Shown: positions 1-5,971 of the stretch, piece by piece
How the letters are laid out: each line of letters starts with the position of its first letter
Numbering within the stretch: the stretch's first letter is position 1
Source: Candidatus Gerdarchaeota archaeon
GTDB lineage: Archaea; Asgardarchaeota; Heimdallarchaeia; JABLTI01
Reading direction: 5' to 3'
Assembly: GCA_016839405.1 (NCBI GenBank)
Contig: JAEOUJ010000034.1
Location: 1 to 6,903 of the forward strand
Length of the DNA: 6,903 bases
Translations under genes and position numbers: made by a program
Notes under the pieces: model-generated
The model's database searches: none
Told to the model about the DNA's origin: nothing
What the model saw: only the letters and a program-made list of their open reading frames with translations

Positions 1-704
1 TCTATCCAAGTTCTAATAAAATTGTTTGAATCTTTTTCAAAATAGTATTCATAAATTTGCATCTTCTCATCAAATTCTTCATCTGTTTCTTGAGTAATAT
101 TTGGTTTAAAAATATCGTACCAAGAATATTCTGTAAAGAATTGAATAAATTGCGGATAATTAAGTATTTGAGGAATGTAATTTTCCATATAAACTGATGT
201 ACTTGGACGCCATTTGTAGCCCTGTCTTTTGTAAAGTGGCATTGCTTTCAAATTTCCACCCCAGGTGTGAAGGCTTATGAATCTAGCATTTTCTTCCATA
301 GCGAATTTTGTTGAATGTAGAAGAAGTGCTTTTCCTAATTTTTGACCTTGATATTCAGGATCGACTCCAAGCAATTGAACATACCATGCATCAGGAATAT
401 TCCATGTTCGGCAACATATACTTACACCCACAATCTTCTTTTTATCATCTGGAGCTACTATAATAAATTTTGAAGTTAAATCTTGACCTTTATATGATTC
501 TTCAAGATACTCACTTGTAAAAACTAGGGATCCTCCAAATCCTCCTGGCCAACTATCTGAATCTTTAAATGAATTATAGCACCTTGCAAGAGCTTCAAAA
601 TCTTTTGTCTCTTGTTTCAATGTTCGGATTAATGGAGTTTTATCATCTTCGAAGAAAATGATATTTTCAAAGTTGTTTCTACTTTTTTTACTTTCTTTAT
701 TCAT
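1..704 (-). CDS. GNAT-family N-acetyltransferase with C-terminal extension (partial, C-terminus off left edge)
   Basis: The reading frame is open for 234 codons from the ATG at 704 to the window edge with no stop. The fold is GNAT, so the expected role is acetyl transfer from acetyl-CoA to an amine; the substrate cannot be told. Residues about 23-168 look like the GNAT domain. A strand reading YVQLLGVDPEYQG (108-120) leads into the acetyl-CoA pyrophosphate loop Q121-K-L-G124-K-A126, and motif B follows with N151, Y158 and the pair G162-Y163. After residue 170 an aromatic and acidic stretch of at least 65 residues continues beyond the usual end of a single GNAT domain, so the full protein is longer than a minimal family member. 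No signal peptide or membrane segment is seen, so it should be cytosolic. The start is supported by a GGAG (709-712) four bases upstream, and no in-frame ATG lies between it and the upstream stop. The gene sits 105 bases after the nitroreductase gene on the same strand, with its own TATA-like box. Confidence 0.85.
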   Translation of the reverse strand, partial: MNKESKKSRNNFENIIFFEDDKTPLIRTLKQETKDFEALARCYNSFKDSDSWPGGFGGSLVFTSEYLEESYKGQDLTSKFIIVAPDDKKKIVGVSICCRTWNIPDAWYVQLLGVDPEYQGQKLGKALLLHSTKFAMEENARFISLHTWGGNLKAMPLYKRQGYKWRPSTSVYMENYIPQILNYPQFIQFFTEYSWYDIFKPNITQETDEEFDEKMQIYEYYFEKDSNNFIRTWI

Positions 705-765
705 AATTCTCCATCCAGTAGGATTTCCTCTCGTCCGATCCTAGTCTCTTTTTGCAGCAGTTCAC

Positions 766-773
766 TTATAATA
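766..773 (-). promoter_or_regulatory. Candidate TATA box for the GNAT gene
   Basis: The minus strand reads TATTATAA here, about 65 bases upstream of the GNAT ATG. With archaeal spacing this would place transcription start near 744 and give a leader of about 40 bases, consistent with the Shine-Dalgarno-like GGAG at 709-712. This is a sequence match only, and AT-rich DNA gives such matches often. Confidence 0.35.
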
Positions 774-809
774 GTTTTAAGGTTATTCTAGATTATTTTT
801 TTATACTTT

Positions 810-1358
810 TTATTCACACCAGGTAGTAACATCATTTAATGTTAATTTTCTCCTATCTTTGGGATTTTCATCTGCATAACCAAAAGCTATTGCAGTAATT
901 ACAGGCATGTTTGTTTGGGTATATTTCATTACTTCTCTATCTATGTATAATATATCACAAATCCAAAGAGAACCTAATCCTAAATCAAATGCTTTTAGTA
1001 GCATATTTTGTATTGCAGCTGAAATTGATTGTATATCAGGCCTACATGGGTGTTCCATAGTGTTAGCACTAAAAACTAATACAGAAACAGGTGCTTGCTC
1101 CATTATTTGAAAGCTATATCGTGCATATGGATGAACATCTTCACTAGAAGCTATTTTATCAAATTCTTCTAAACAGAATTTAACAAATCTGTTCTTTGCA
1201 TCACCTATATAAACATGAAATCGCCAATGTTGCAGATTTTTCGCTGAAGGTGCTTTATTTCCTGCATCAAGTATTAATTCTATTTGTTCTTTTGTTAGAG
1301 GATCTGTTTTAAACCTCCGAATAGATCTTCTATTAGTAATTATCTTATCTAGTTCCAT
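810..1358 (-). CDS. Nitroreductase-family FMN-dependent oxidoreductase
   Basis: This 182-residue protein is a complete small member of the nitroreductase superfamily, in which homodimers use FMN and usually NAD(P)H to reduce nitro groups, quinones or related acceptors. The N-terminal FMN signature RRSIRRF (10-16) is present, followed by APSAKNLQHW (36-45), whose P37, S38, N41 and Q43 match the conserved flavin-contact block. The central dimer and FMN helix (Q109 to about residue 126) leads into GLGSLWICDI (127-136), and the C-terminal block FGYADENPKDRRK (159-171) carries the basic residues typical of this region. Length is normal for the family and there is no signal peptide, so it is cytosolic. 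The true substrate is not predictable; related members include NfsB-like reductases and dehalogenating or flavin-destructing enzymes. It is transcribed away from the hexosaminidase gene. The base string before the ATG is pyrimidine-rich with no Shine-Dalgarno motif, and a TATA-like element lies 25 bases upstream, which suggests a leaderless mRNA. Confidence 0.9.
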   Translation of the reverse strand: MELDKIITNRRSIRRFKTDPLTKEQIELILDAGNKAPSAKNLQHWRFHVYIGDAKNRFVKFCLEEFDKIASSEDVHPYARYSFQIMEQAPVSVLVFSANTMEHPCRPDIQSISAAIQNMLLKAFDLGLGSLWICDILYIDREVMKYTQTNMPVITAIAFGYADENPKDRRKLTLNDVTTWCE

Positions 1359-1376
1359 AGTTAGAGGTTTATTTTT

Positions 1377-1394
1377 TCATTTAAAAATCATTTA
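1377..1394 (-). repeat. Direct repeat TAAATGA x2, 11-base period, over the nitroreductase promoter
   Basis: Two identical 7-mers (TAAATGA on the minus strand, 1377-1383 and 1388-1394) are spaced by 11 bases, about one helical turn, and they overlap the candidate TATA box. A regulator binding one face of the helix could use such an arrangement. The repeats are short and AT-rich, so chance remains a good explanation. Confidence 0.25.
1379..1387 (-). promoter_or_regulatory. Candidate TATA box for the nitroreductase gene
   Basis: The minus strand reads TTTTTAAAT, centred about 25 bases before the nitroreductase ATG at 1358. That is the spacing expected from a TATA box to the transcription start, so the mRNA would begin at or within a few bases of the start codon. 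The element lies between two TAAATGA direct repeats spaced 11 bases apart (1377-1383 and 1388-1394). Confidence 0.45.
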
Positions 1395-1427
1395 TGTTAC
1401 TCTTGACTGAAAGTATTCAAAAATTTG

Positions 1428-1436
1428 TATATTTAA
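1428..1436 (+). promoter_or_regulatory. Candidate TATA box for the hexosaminidase gene
   Basis: TATATTTAA lies about 53 bases upstream of the hexosaminidase ATG. Archaeal spacing would put transcription start near 1457, giving a leader of roughly 28 bases that contains the purine-rich AAAAGGA before the start codon. No convincing bacterial -35/-10 pair was seen. Confidence 0.4.
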
Positions 1437-1473
1437 TTAACATTTTCTCGAAAGATTTTTGATTTACAATAGC

Positions 1474-1488
1474 ATGAAAAGGATATGA
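1474..1488 (+). other. Four-codon leader mini-ORF (MKRI) overlapping the GH20 start
   Basis: An ATG at 1474 opens a frame of four codons (M-K-R-I) whose TGA at 1486-1488 overlaps the hexosaminidase ATG at 1485 as ATGA, the classic arrangement for translational coupling. The predicted transcription start near 1457 would include it. It is too short to be judged by coding statistics and may be coincidental. Confidence 0.2.
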
Positions 1489-2975
1489 ATTTCGAACCTC
1501 TACAAATAATTCCCAGACCAGTACTCGAAATAAAAATCGGTGGATTTTTACCTATTAAAAAAGGAATTACAATTTATGCTGAAAAAGAATTTATGAATGT
1601 GGGAATCTACTTACAAAAAATTCTTACAGATACAATTGGATTGGAAATCCCAATTGTTAAAAAAAGAAAAGAGGAAAATCAAATTATTATTATTAAAAAC
1701 AACGATGAACACCTCCCTTTTGAAGGATATGTTGTCAATATTGGATCGGGATGTTTATATGTTAGTGCTATTAGTCCAGAAGGAGTTTTCTATGGCATCC
1801 AAACAATAAGACAATTATTTGTAAAAGATAATAATTCATGGAAAATTCCTAATGTAGTTATTCGCGATTATCCTCGTTTTAGTTGGAGAGGATTTATGCT
1901 TGATGAAGCCCGGCATTTTATGGGTAAGAAAATTGTAAAACATTTACTTGATTTAATGGCATTACATAAATTGAATAAATTCCATTGGCATTTAGTTGAT
2001 GACCAAGGCTGGAGAATCGAAATTAAAAAATATCCTAAATTAATTAATATTGGCTCAAAAAGAAAGATAAGAACAAAAAGAGGGGAGGAACCTTTACCAG
2101 ATAATAATCAATTATATGGTGGTTTTTATACACAAGAGGATATTAAAGAAATCATTGCCTATGCACAGGAACGTTTTATTGAAATAATTCCAGAAATAGA
2201 ATTACCAGGTCATAGTTCAGCTGCTATTGCTTCTTATCCTGAATTAGGTTGCTTAGAAAATCAAATTGATGTTCCAACAAAATGGGGTATTCTTAGCAAT
2301 ATTTATTGTTCAGGTAAGAAAGGTGTGTATAAGTTTTTAGAGAATGTTTTATCAGAAGTTGTAGAGTTATTTCCATCAAAAATTATTCATATTGGTGGAG
2401 ATGAAGTTTTCAAGAAAAACTGGAAAAAATGTCCTGATTGTCAAGATAAAATGCAAAAAGAAAACATGCTTCATGTAAAAGAATTGCATGTATATATGAC
2501 TAATCATTTTGCCAAATTTCTGAAGAAGAAGGGAAAAACCCTGATGGGTTGGGGGCAAATTTTAGATTCTAAATTAACTGAAGAGGTTATATGTCAATTT
2601 TGGTTGGGTAAGAAGGATGAAGTCTTAAACCATTTGAGAAATGGTGGGAAAATGGTTTCATCAGATATGCTTAATACTTACTTAGATTATCCTTATTACT
2701 TAATTTCTTTAAAAAAGGCATATAATTTTGATCCAATATTAAAAAATCTTGAAGATGAATTTCATAATAATATACTTGGTTTAGAAGCTCCACTTTGGAC
2801 AGAGAGAGTTACAAATCTCAATCGTCTTCATTATCAAGTATTCCCCAGATTAACAGCTTTTGCAGAAACAGCTTGGTCTTTGAAAGAACGAAAGAATTTC
2901 AAATGCTTTATGAAACGTCTGGGAGTTTTTTCTAAACTTCTAGAAAAATCAGGTGTTACTGATGCAATGAAATGA
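1485..2975 (+). CDS. Beta-N-acetylhexosaminidase, glycoside hydrolase family 20
   Basis: This 496-residue enzyme should remove terminal beta-linked GlcNAc or GalNAc by the substrate-assisted GH20 mechanism. Residues about 1-125 form the GH20b alpha/beta domain, and about 130-466 the (beta/alpha)8 catalytic barrel. Aligned by motif to the Streptomyces plicatus enzyme, the active site is complete: R135, the HWHLVDDQGWR block (167-177), H243, the catalytic pair D306-E307 in HIGGDE, W356, W373, Y399 and D401, W438 and E440. The family's CPDC (C316, C319) is also present. There is no signal peptide, lipobox or membrane anchor, so it should act in the cytoplasm on imported chitooligosaccharides or on internally released glycans. 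The start fits because the family pattern IIPRP begins by residue 8. The purine-rich AAAAGGA is only one base from the ATG, which is close for a Shine-Dalgarno site. The gene stands alone on the plus strand, diverging from the nitroreductase and converging on the permease with a gap of 29 bases. No sugar transporter or deacetylase gene is near. Confidence 0.95.
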   Translation: MNFEPLQIIPRPVLEIKIGGFLPIKKGITIYAEKEFMNVGIYLQKILTDTIGLEIPIVKKRKEENQIIIIKNNDEHLPFEGYVVNIGSGCLYVSAISPEGVFYGIQTIRQLFVKDNNSWKIPNVVIRDYPRFSWRGFMLDEARHFMGKKIVKHLLDLMALHKLNKFHWHLVDDQGWRIEIKKYPKLINIGSKRKIRTKRGEEPLPDNNQLYGGFYTQEDIKEIIAYAQERFIEIIPEIELPGHSSAAIASYPELGCLENQIDVPTKWGILSNIYCSGKKGVYKFLENVLSEVVELFPSKIIHIGGDEVFKKNWKKCPDCQDKMQKENMLHVKELHVYMTNHFAKFLKKKGKTLMGWGQILDSKLTEEVICQFWLGKKDEVLNHLRNGGKMVSSDMLNTYLDYPYYLISLKKAYNFDPILKNLEDEFHNNILGLEAPLWTERVTNLNRLHYQVFPRLTAFAETAWSLKERKNFKCFMKRLGVFSKLLEKSGVTDAMK

Positions 2976-2984
2976 ATTTCATTT
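2970..2984. repeat. Short inverted repeat over the hexosaminidase stop codon
   Basis: AAATGA (2970-2975) and TCATTT (2979-2984) form a perfect 6-base inverted repeat around three bases, overlapping the TGA stop of the hexosaminidase. It lies between two convergent genes, and on the minus strand it follows a run of six T. The stem is AT-rich and weak, so any role in ending transcription is tentative. Confidence 0.3.
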
Positions 2985-2989
2985 AATAG

Positions 2990-2995
2990 AAAAAA
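2990..2995 (-). terminator. Oligo-T terminator candidate for the permease gene
   Basis: On the minus strand a run of six T starts nine bases after the permease stop codon, preceded by GGGA. Archaeal RNA polymerase can terminate at such T tracts without a strong hairpin. The convergent layout with only 29 bases between the stop codons makes termination here expected. Confidence 0.4.
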
Positions 2996-3004
2996 TCCCA
3001 TTAT

Positions 3005-4687
3005 TCACTTATTTTGTTCCGTTTGATATTCAGCCTTTTCTTTAGTAATTGATATTGTTATTTCTTTTTGCTCATCTGATTGTTTATTTTCAAATTTTTT
3101 AGGTTTTAAAGCAAATAAAGATATCACAAATCCAAATGAAATTAATCCTATACTAAATAATACAAATCCAACAGTAAATAAAACCATTCGAGAGGAAACT
3201 ATTGCAAGAGGTATGGTATAATTATCAGAGAAATAAAGTCTAGAAGAATAATCATACCAACCTAAAAAATAAGCTATAAAATAATCATCAAAAACTGTAG
3301 CTGTATAGTTAATTTTTGCATCAATTGTTGTACTAGTCATTTTAATCTTGGCTAATGCATTTTCAGCTAACGAATTAACTTCAAAAAAATAATTGCTTAA
3401 TAAAACAGCTAAATATATATCTCGATTTTCAATATCATAAAAAATTTGTTCGTAGTAATCAAGCCAAAGATTTTGTGTTTTAGTGAAGAACAAATCTACT
3501 TCATTTCTTGTTAATAAAAGTCCCCAATAACTTGTATTATACATTAAGATATTAATTGGTTCAAAATTTATGATTAATGAATCTCCATTTTTAAGTGGAT
3601 AGGTAAAATAATCACCATAACCCATATCTTCTTTTGTGGGCCTAAAGTTTTCATCGCCATAAAAGTATCTATTACTTATATTGATTTGAACATCTTTAGT
3701 ATAATCGTTTATTTCTTTCAAACCTTTACTTGGTCCAATGACAAGTCCAATAGAAGTGATTATAATCCCAAAGGTAATTAAAATTCTTCTAATTTCTTTT
3801 AAGTAATGTTTCCAATCACCATGCGGTTTTCTAAATAGATAAGCTAATTTGAATTTGTATGCTTGGAGTTTAAACCATGTTAGGGTTAAGAACACAATAA
3901 CCAATATTGATAACACCAAAATAATATTCAGATAAGAAGCTCCTCCACTAAACATCGAGTTGAATACATATGCTTGATTTTGTCCAAATATGATAGGAGA
4001 TGGATTTCCTTTAACTAATAACGATTTAATATAGTATGCAATCGTTAAATTGTTAATAGTTGCTGAAAAACTAACAATAACAAATTCCCATATAAGGCTA
4101 AAGAAAAGACCAAACCAGAGTGGATTATTGAAAAGAACACTTACATAAAGATAAAAAGCACCATAAACTATTGTACTAACAATAGTTCCCAATAAAAACA
4201 TTAAAGCAGCTTTGAAGTATACAAATCCGCCGAAGATTGCAAAAGGGAGATAAAATAATAATCCCCCAATAGCAGTAAAGAGTGGCATAACTGTTAAAAA
4301 ACTCAAATATTTAGTAACAACAAGTTCAATCTTATGTATTGGACGCGTAGTCAAATAACCTATTGTTTTATCATTAATTTCATCTTGTGTGAGTATGGTA
4401 GCAACATACAATGTAAACAATGGTATTATGATACCAATATAACCTAGGAACATTATATCAGAATAAAGTCCAAAAAAGTTTTCTAAATCGAATGATTTTG
4501 TTAGAAGTGCTATTATTGGTCCTACAATGATTGGCAGAATAATTAGGCTATTAAAAATCCAAGAAATCTTTTTTTTGAATAAGTTTATTAGTAATTTCCT
4601 GAGATAGAGTTGATATATAACTCCGAATCTTCTCTTCCAAGAAATGTTTTTTTCATATCGAGTAAGATTCTCATATGATTCCATCAT
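3005..4687 (-). CDS. ABC-2 type transporter permease with large extracytoplasmic domain
   Basis: This 560-residue membrane protein resembles ABC-2 type permeases, which pair with a separate ATPase to export or move lipids, drugs, peptides or polymers. Hydrophobic segments lie near 43-63, 79-100, 126-152, 157-184, 188-210, 252-272, 302-320 and 495-526. The loop after the second carries T100-Q-D-E-I-N-D-K-T-I-G-Y-L-T-T-R-P116, matching the conserved cytoplasmic motif of the family (acidic pair, then T, then RP). The N-terminus is rich in K and R and should be inside, which places residues 321-494 outside. That domain is rich in Tyr, Phe and Asn and has four N-X-S/T sites (N336, N384, N460, N489). 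The tail (528-560) is charged and cytoplasmic. The first of two tandem ATGs is used here; the second is equally possible, since AGGA (4689-4692) is four bases from the second and GAGG (4696-4699) eight from the first. No ATPase gene is in the window, so partner and substrate are unknown. Confidence 0.85.
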   Translation of the reverse strand: MMESYENLTRYEKNISWKRRFGVIYQLYLRKLLINLFKKKISWIFNSLIILPIIVGPIIALLTKSFDLENFFGLYSDIMFLGYIGIIIPLFTLYVATILTQDEINDKTIGYLTTRPIHKIELVVTKYLSFLTVMPLFTAIGGLLFYLPFAIFGGFVYFKAALMFLLGTIVSTIVYGAFYLYVSVLFNNPLWFGLFFSLIWEFVIVSFSATINNLTIAYYIKSLLVKGNPSPIIFGQNQAYVFNSMFSGGASYLNIILVLSILVIVFLTLTWFKLQAYKFKLAYLFRKPHGDWKHYLKEIRRILITFGIIITSIGLVIGPSKGLKEINDYTKDVQINISNRYFYGDENFRPTKEDMGYGDYFTYPLKNGDSLIINFEPINILMYNTSYWGLLLTRNEVDLFFTKTQNLWLDYYEQIFYDIENRDIYLAVLLSNYFFEVNSLAENALAKIKMTSTTIDAKINYTATVFDDYFIAYFLGWYDYSSRLYFSDNYTIPLAIVSSRMVLFTVGFVLFSIGLISFGFVISLFALKPKKFENKQSDEQKEITISITKEKAEYQTEQNK

Positions 4688-4717
4688 TTCCTGTCCCTCA
4701 AGATTTTATTCTGCTCG

Positions 4718-4843
4718 TTATTTGTTTCCAAATAATAACTCTTTGGAATTTGTTTTAGCATAATTATAAAGAATATTTTCATCTTTTAATATAGCTAAAT
4801 AAAATATATTGATAAATTCAATTGTTAGTATGGGTAAAATCAT
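4718..4843 (-). CDS. Short hydrophobic ORF (41 residues), possibly the 3' part of a frameshifted small membrane protein gene
   Basis: From the ATG at 4843 the frame gives 41 residues: a hydrophobic stretch (residues 1-19) followed by a charged tail rich in D, E, K and N. The same frame is open upstream to about 4945 and encodes a longer hydrophobic helix preceded by basic residues, but has no ATG, GTG or TTG start there. In another frame an ATG at 4905-4907, four bases after the oxidoreductase stop, runs 12 codons to a TAG at 4869-4871. Dropping one base at the TTTT run (plus strand 4874-4877) would join the two into a 62-residue single-pass protein with a basic N-terminus. It could be a decayed gene, a sequencing error, or not a gene. 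I recognise no family. It lies 31 bases before the permease ATG. Confidence 0.3.
   Translation of the reverse strand: MILPILTIEFINIFYLAILKDENILYNYAKTNSKELLFGNK
4761..4771 (-). promoter_or_regulatory. Candidate TATA box for the permease gene
   Basis: The minus strand reads CTTTATAATTA, centred about 79 bases before the permease ATG. With archaeal spacing the transcript would start near 4740 and carry a leader of about 50 bases with the Shine-Dalgarno-like GAGG and AGGA. It lies inside the short ORF at 4718-4843, so this promoter and a functional small gene would have to overlap. Co-transcription with the upstream oxidoreductase gene is an alternative. Confidence 0.3.
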
Positions 4844-4911
4844 AAAAACTGAAAGAACATAATGGATTCTATATTTTAACCAAATATTGTTTACCTTTTG
4901 TGTACATTTTT

Positions 4912-5877
4912 TCAGAGTTGTTTTATAACTAATTCTGCAAATGCTTTACTAGAAGTAATAATGCTCTCATCAAATCCAGAAAACATAACCTGAAAATAGG
5001 TGAATCCCATTTCTATTAGATAATTAAATCGTTCTAATAGATCCTCAGGAAAACCAACCCAAGAACCAGGAGCATCTTGTTTTAAGCGTTCCTTAATCTC
5101 TTCAATAGGACGATTGTATCTTTTTGATATTTCATTAAGATAATGATTAATTTCATCTTCAGATTTTGATACGAAAATAGGTATACCAACAGCGAATAGA
5201 CTTTTTCCTATTTCATTATAATCTCTTCCTAATGTTTTACAATGAGCTTCCAAAATCTTTAATGCTCGTTCTGTATTTGGTCTTAGGAAAAAATTACACC
5301 AATCTGCATGTTTAGCAACCATTCGTAATAAGATTTTCTCACCCATCCCGCCAATCATAATTGGGGGCCATGGTTTCTGTACAGGTTTTGGCGCGGAAAA
5401 AGCATCTTTAATTTGATAATATTTTCCATTATAGGTTACCTTTGGTTCTGTCCAAAGTTTCTTTATTATTTCAATTGCTTCTTCCATTTGATATAAACGC
5501 TCTTTAGTGGATGGAAAAGGTATTCCATAAGCATTATACTCAATCTCTTTCCAACCTGCACCAAAACCAAAGAATAATCGACCATTTGAAATCATATCAA
5601 CAGTTGCAGCTATTTTTGCTAGAATAGAAGGATAACGATATGAATTACAGGTTACCAAAGTACCTAATCTGATTTTTTTGGTAACTGAAGCTAAAGCTGA
5701 TAATAAAGTCCAAGCTTCCATACAATTGCGTTCTTCTGATTTATTATCTAGAAATAAATGATCACTACTCCAAATTGAATCATAACCAATTTTTTCTGCT
5801 TCTAAAGCAATCTTTTCAACTGTTTTAAAATCAAATCCCAATTGTGGTTCAATTTGTATACCAAACTTAACAGCCAT
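4912..5877 (-). CDS. LLM-class (luciferase-like) oxidoreductase, probably F420-dependent
   Basis: This 321-residue protein is a complete TIM-barrel member of the luciferase-like family, whose archaeal members usually transfer hydride with coenzyme F420 and otherwise use FMN. Visible blocks in order are GYDSIWSSDHLF (31-42), with the D39-H40 of the cofactor pocket; EAWTLLSALA (54-63); IRLGTLVTCNSYRYP (69-83); the D94-MISNGR100 block followed by FGFGAGW (103-109) and the Y117-G-I-P-F-P block; LWTEP (141-145); PKPVQKPWPPIMIGG (163-177), a strongly conserved signature; and ADWCNFF (191-197). The C-terminal part ends with the barrel-closing strand YFQVMFSG (294-301). Length is typical and no signal peptide is present. 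The substrate is not predictable, and family resemblance favours F420 over FMN without proof. It diverges from the P1 peptidase gene across 94 bases. No Shine-Dalgarno motif precedes the ATG, and TATA-like DNA lies 23-30 bases upstream, suggesting a leaderless or nearly leaderless transcript. Confidence 0.93.
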   Translation of the reverse strand: MAVKFGIQIEPQLGFDFKTVEKIALEAEKIGYDSIWSSDHLFLDNKSEERNCMEAWTLLSALASVTKKIRLGTLVTCNSYRYPSILAKIAATVDMISNGRLFFGFGAGWKEIEYNAYGIPFPSTKERLYQMEEAIEIIKKLWTEPKVTYNGKYYQIKDAFSAPKPVQKPWPPIMIGGMGEKILLRMVAKHADWCNFFLRPNTERALKILEAHCKTLGRDYNEIGKSLFAVGIPIFVSKSEDEINHYLNEISKRYNRPIEEIKERLKQDAPGSWVGFPEDLLERFNYLIEMGFTYFQVMFSGFDESIITSSKAFAELVIKQL

Positions 5878-5893
5878 TTAATCAACTCACTAG

Positions 5894-5911
5894 TTAATAT
5901 ATTATTAAAAA
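5894..5911 (-). promoter_or_regulatory. Candidate TATA region for the LLM oxidoreductase gene
   Basis: The minus strand carries TTTTTAATA (5903-5911) and an overlapping TAATATATTA stretch (about 5894-5904). These are centred roughly 30 and 23 bases before the ATG at 5877, so transcription would start within a few bases of the start codon. The lack of a Shine-Dalgarno motif agrees with this. Confidence 0.45.
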
Positions 5912-5933
5912 GAACATAAGTTATACCTTTTTT
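5907..5933. promoter_or_regulatory. Operator-like interrupted palindrome between divergent genes
   Basis: A 9-base palindrome, ATAAGTTAT (5916-5924), is centred on G5920 and flanked symmetrically by AAAAA (5907-5911) and TTTTT (5929-5933). It lies at almost the exact midpoint between the divergent start codons at 5877 and 5972, and touches the distal edge of one TATA candidate. A dimeric regulator controlling both genes could bind here. The site is very AT-rich, so the symmetry may be chance. Confidence 0.3.
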
Positions 5934-5941
5934 CCTAAAAA

Positions 5942-5949
5942 TTATTTAA
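5942..5949 (+). promoter_or_regulatory. Candidate TATA box for the P1 peptidase gene
   Basis: TTATTTAA is centred about 26 bases before the ATG at 5972, the distance expected for a transcript starting at the start codon itself. The bases just before the ATG hold no Shine-Dalgarno motif, which agrees with leaderless translation. Confidence 0.45.
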
Positions 5950-5971
5950 GAATATTTCTTACAGCTACTTT

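Noticed and set aside
719..743. Inverted repeat TAGGAT / ATCCTA with a 13-base loop in the GNAT leader, considered as a riboswitch or attenuator
   Set aside because: A single 6-base stem with no conserved core, no alternative terminator stem and no T run is too little to support an RNA regulator.
907..1110. Plus-strand open frame of 67 codons inside the nitroreductase gene
   Set aside because: It is antisense to a strongly recognisable gene, has no family resemblance and no promoter or ribosome site, so it is a shadow frame.
1632..1657. Perfect 8-base inverted repeat ACAATTGG / CCAATTGT with a 10-base loop inside the hexosaminidase gene
   Set aside because: It lies in ordinary coding sequence far from the start and encodes normal family residues (TIGLEIPIV), so chance is the simplest explanation.
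1597..1809. Plus-strand open frame of 70 codons in another frame of the hexosaminidase gene
   Set aside because: It overlaps the GH20b domain coding region and its translation is low-complexity Lys/Leu-rich, as expected from out-of-frame reading of AT-rich coding DNA.
2376..2558. Minus-strand open frame of 60 codons with a hydrophobic look
   Set aside because: It is antisense to the catalytic HIGGDE region of the hexosaminidase; the Phe-rich translation follows from the Lys/Glu codons on the other strand.
3005..5877. Possibility that the oxidoreductase and permease form a biosynthetic or export cluster
   Set aside because: The 224-base gap, a separate promoter candidate for the permease and the absence of an ATPase or biosynthetic enzymes give no positive support beyond shared strand.
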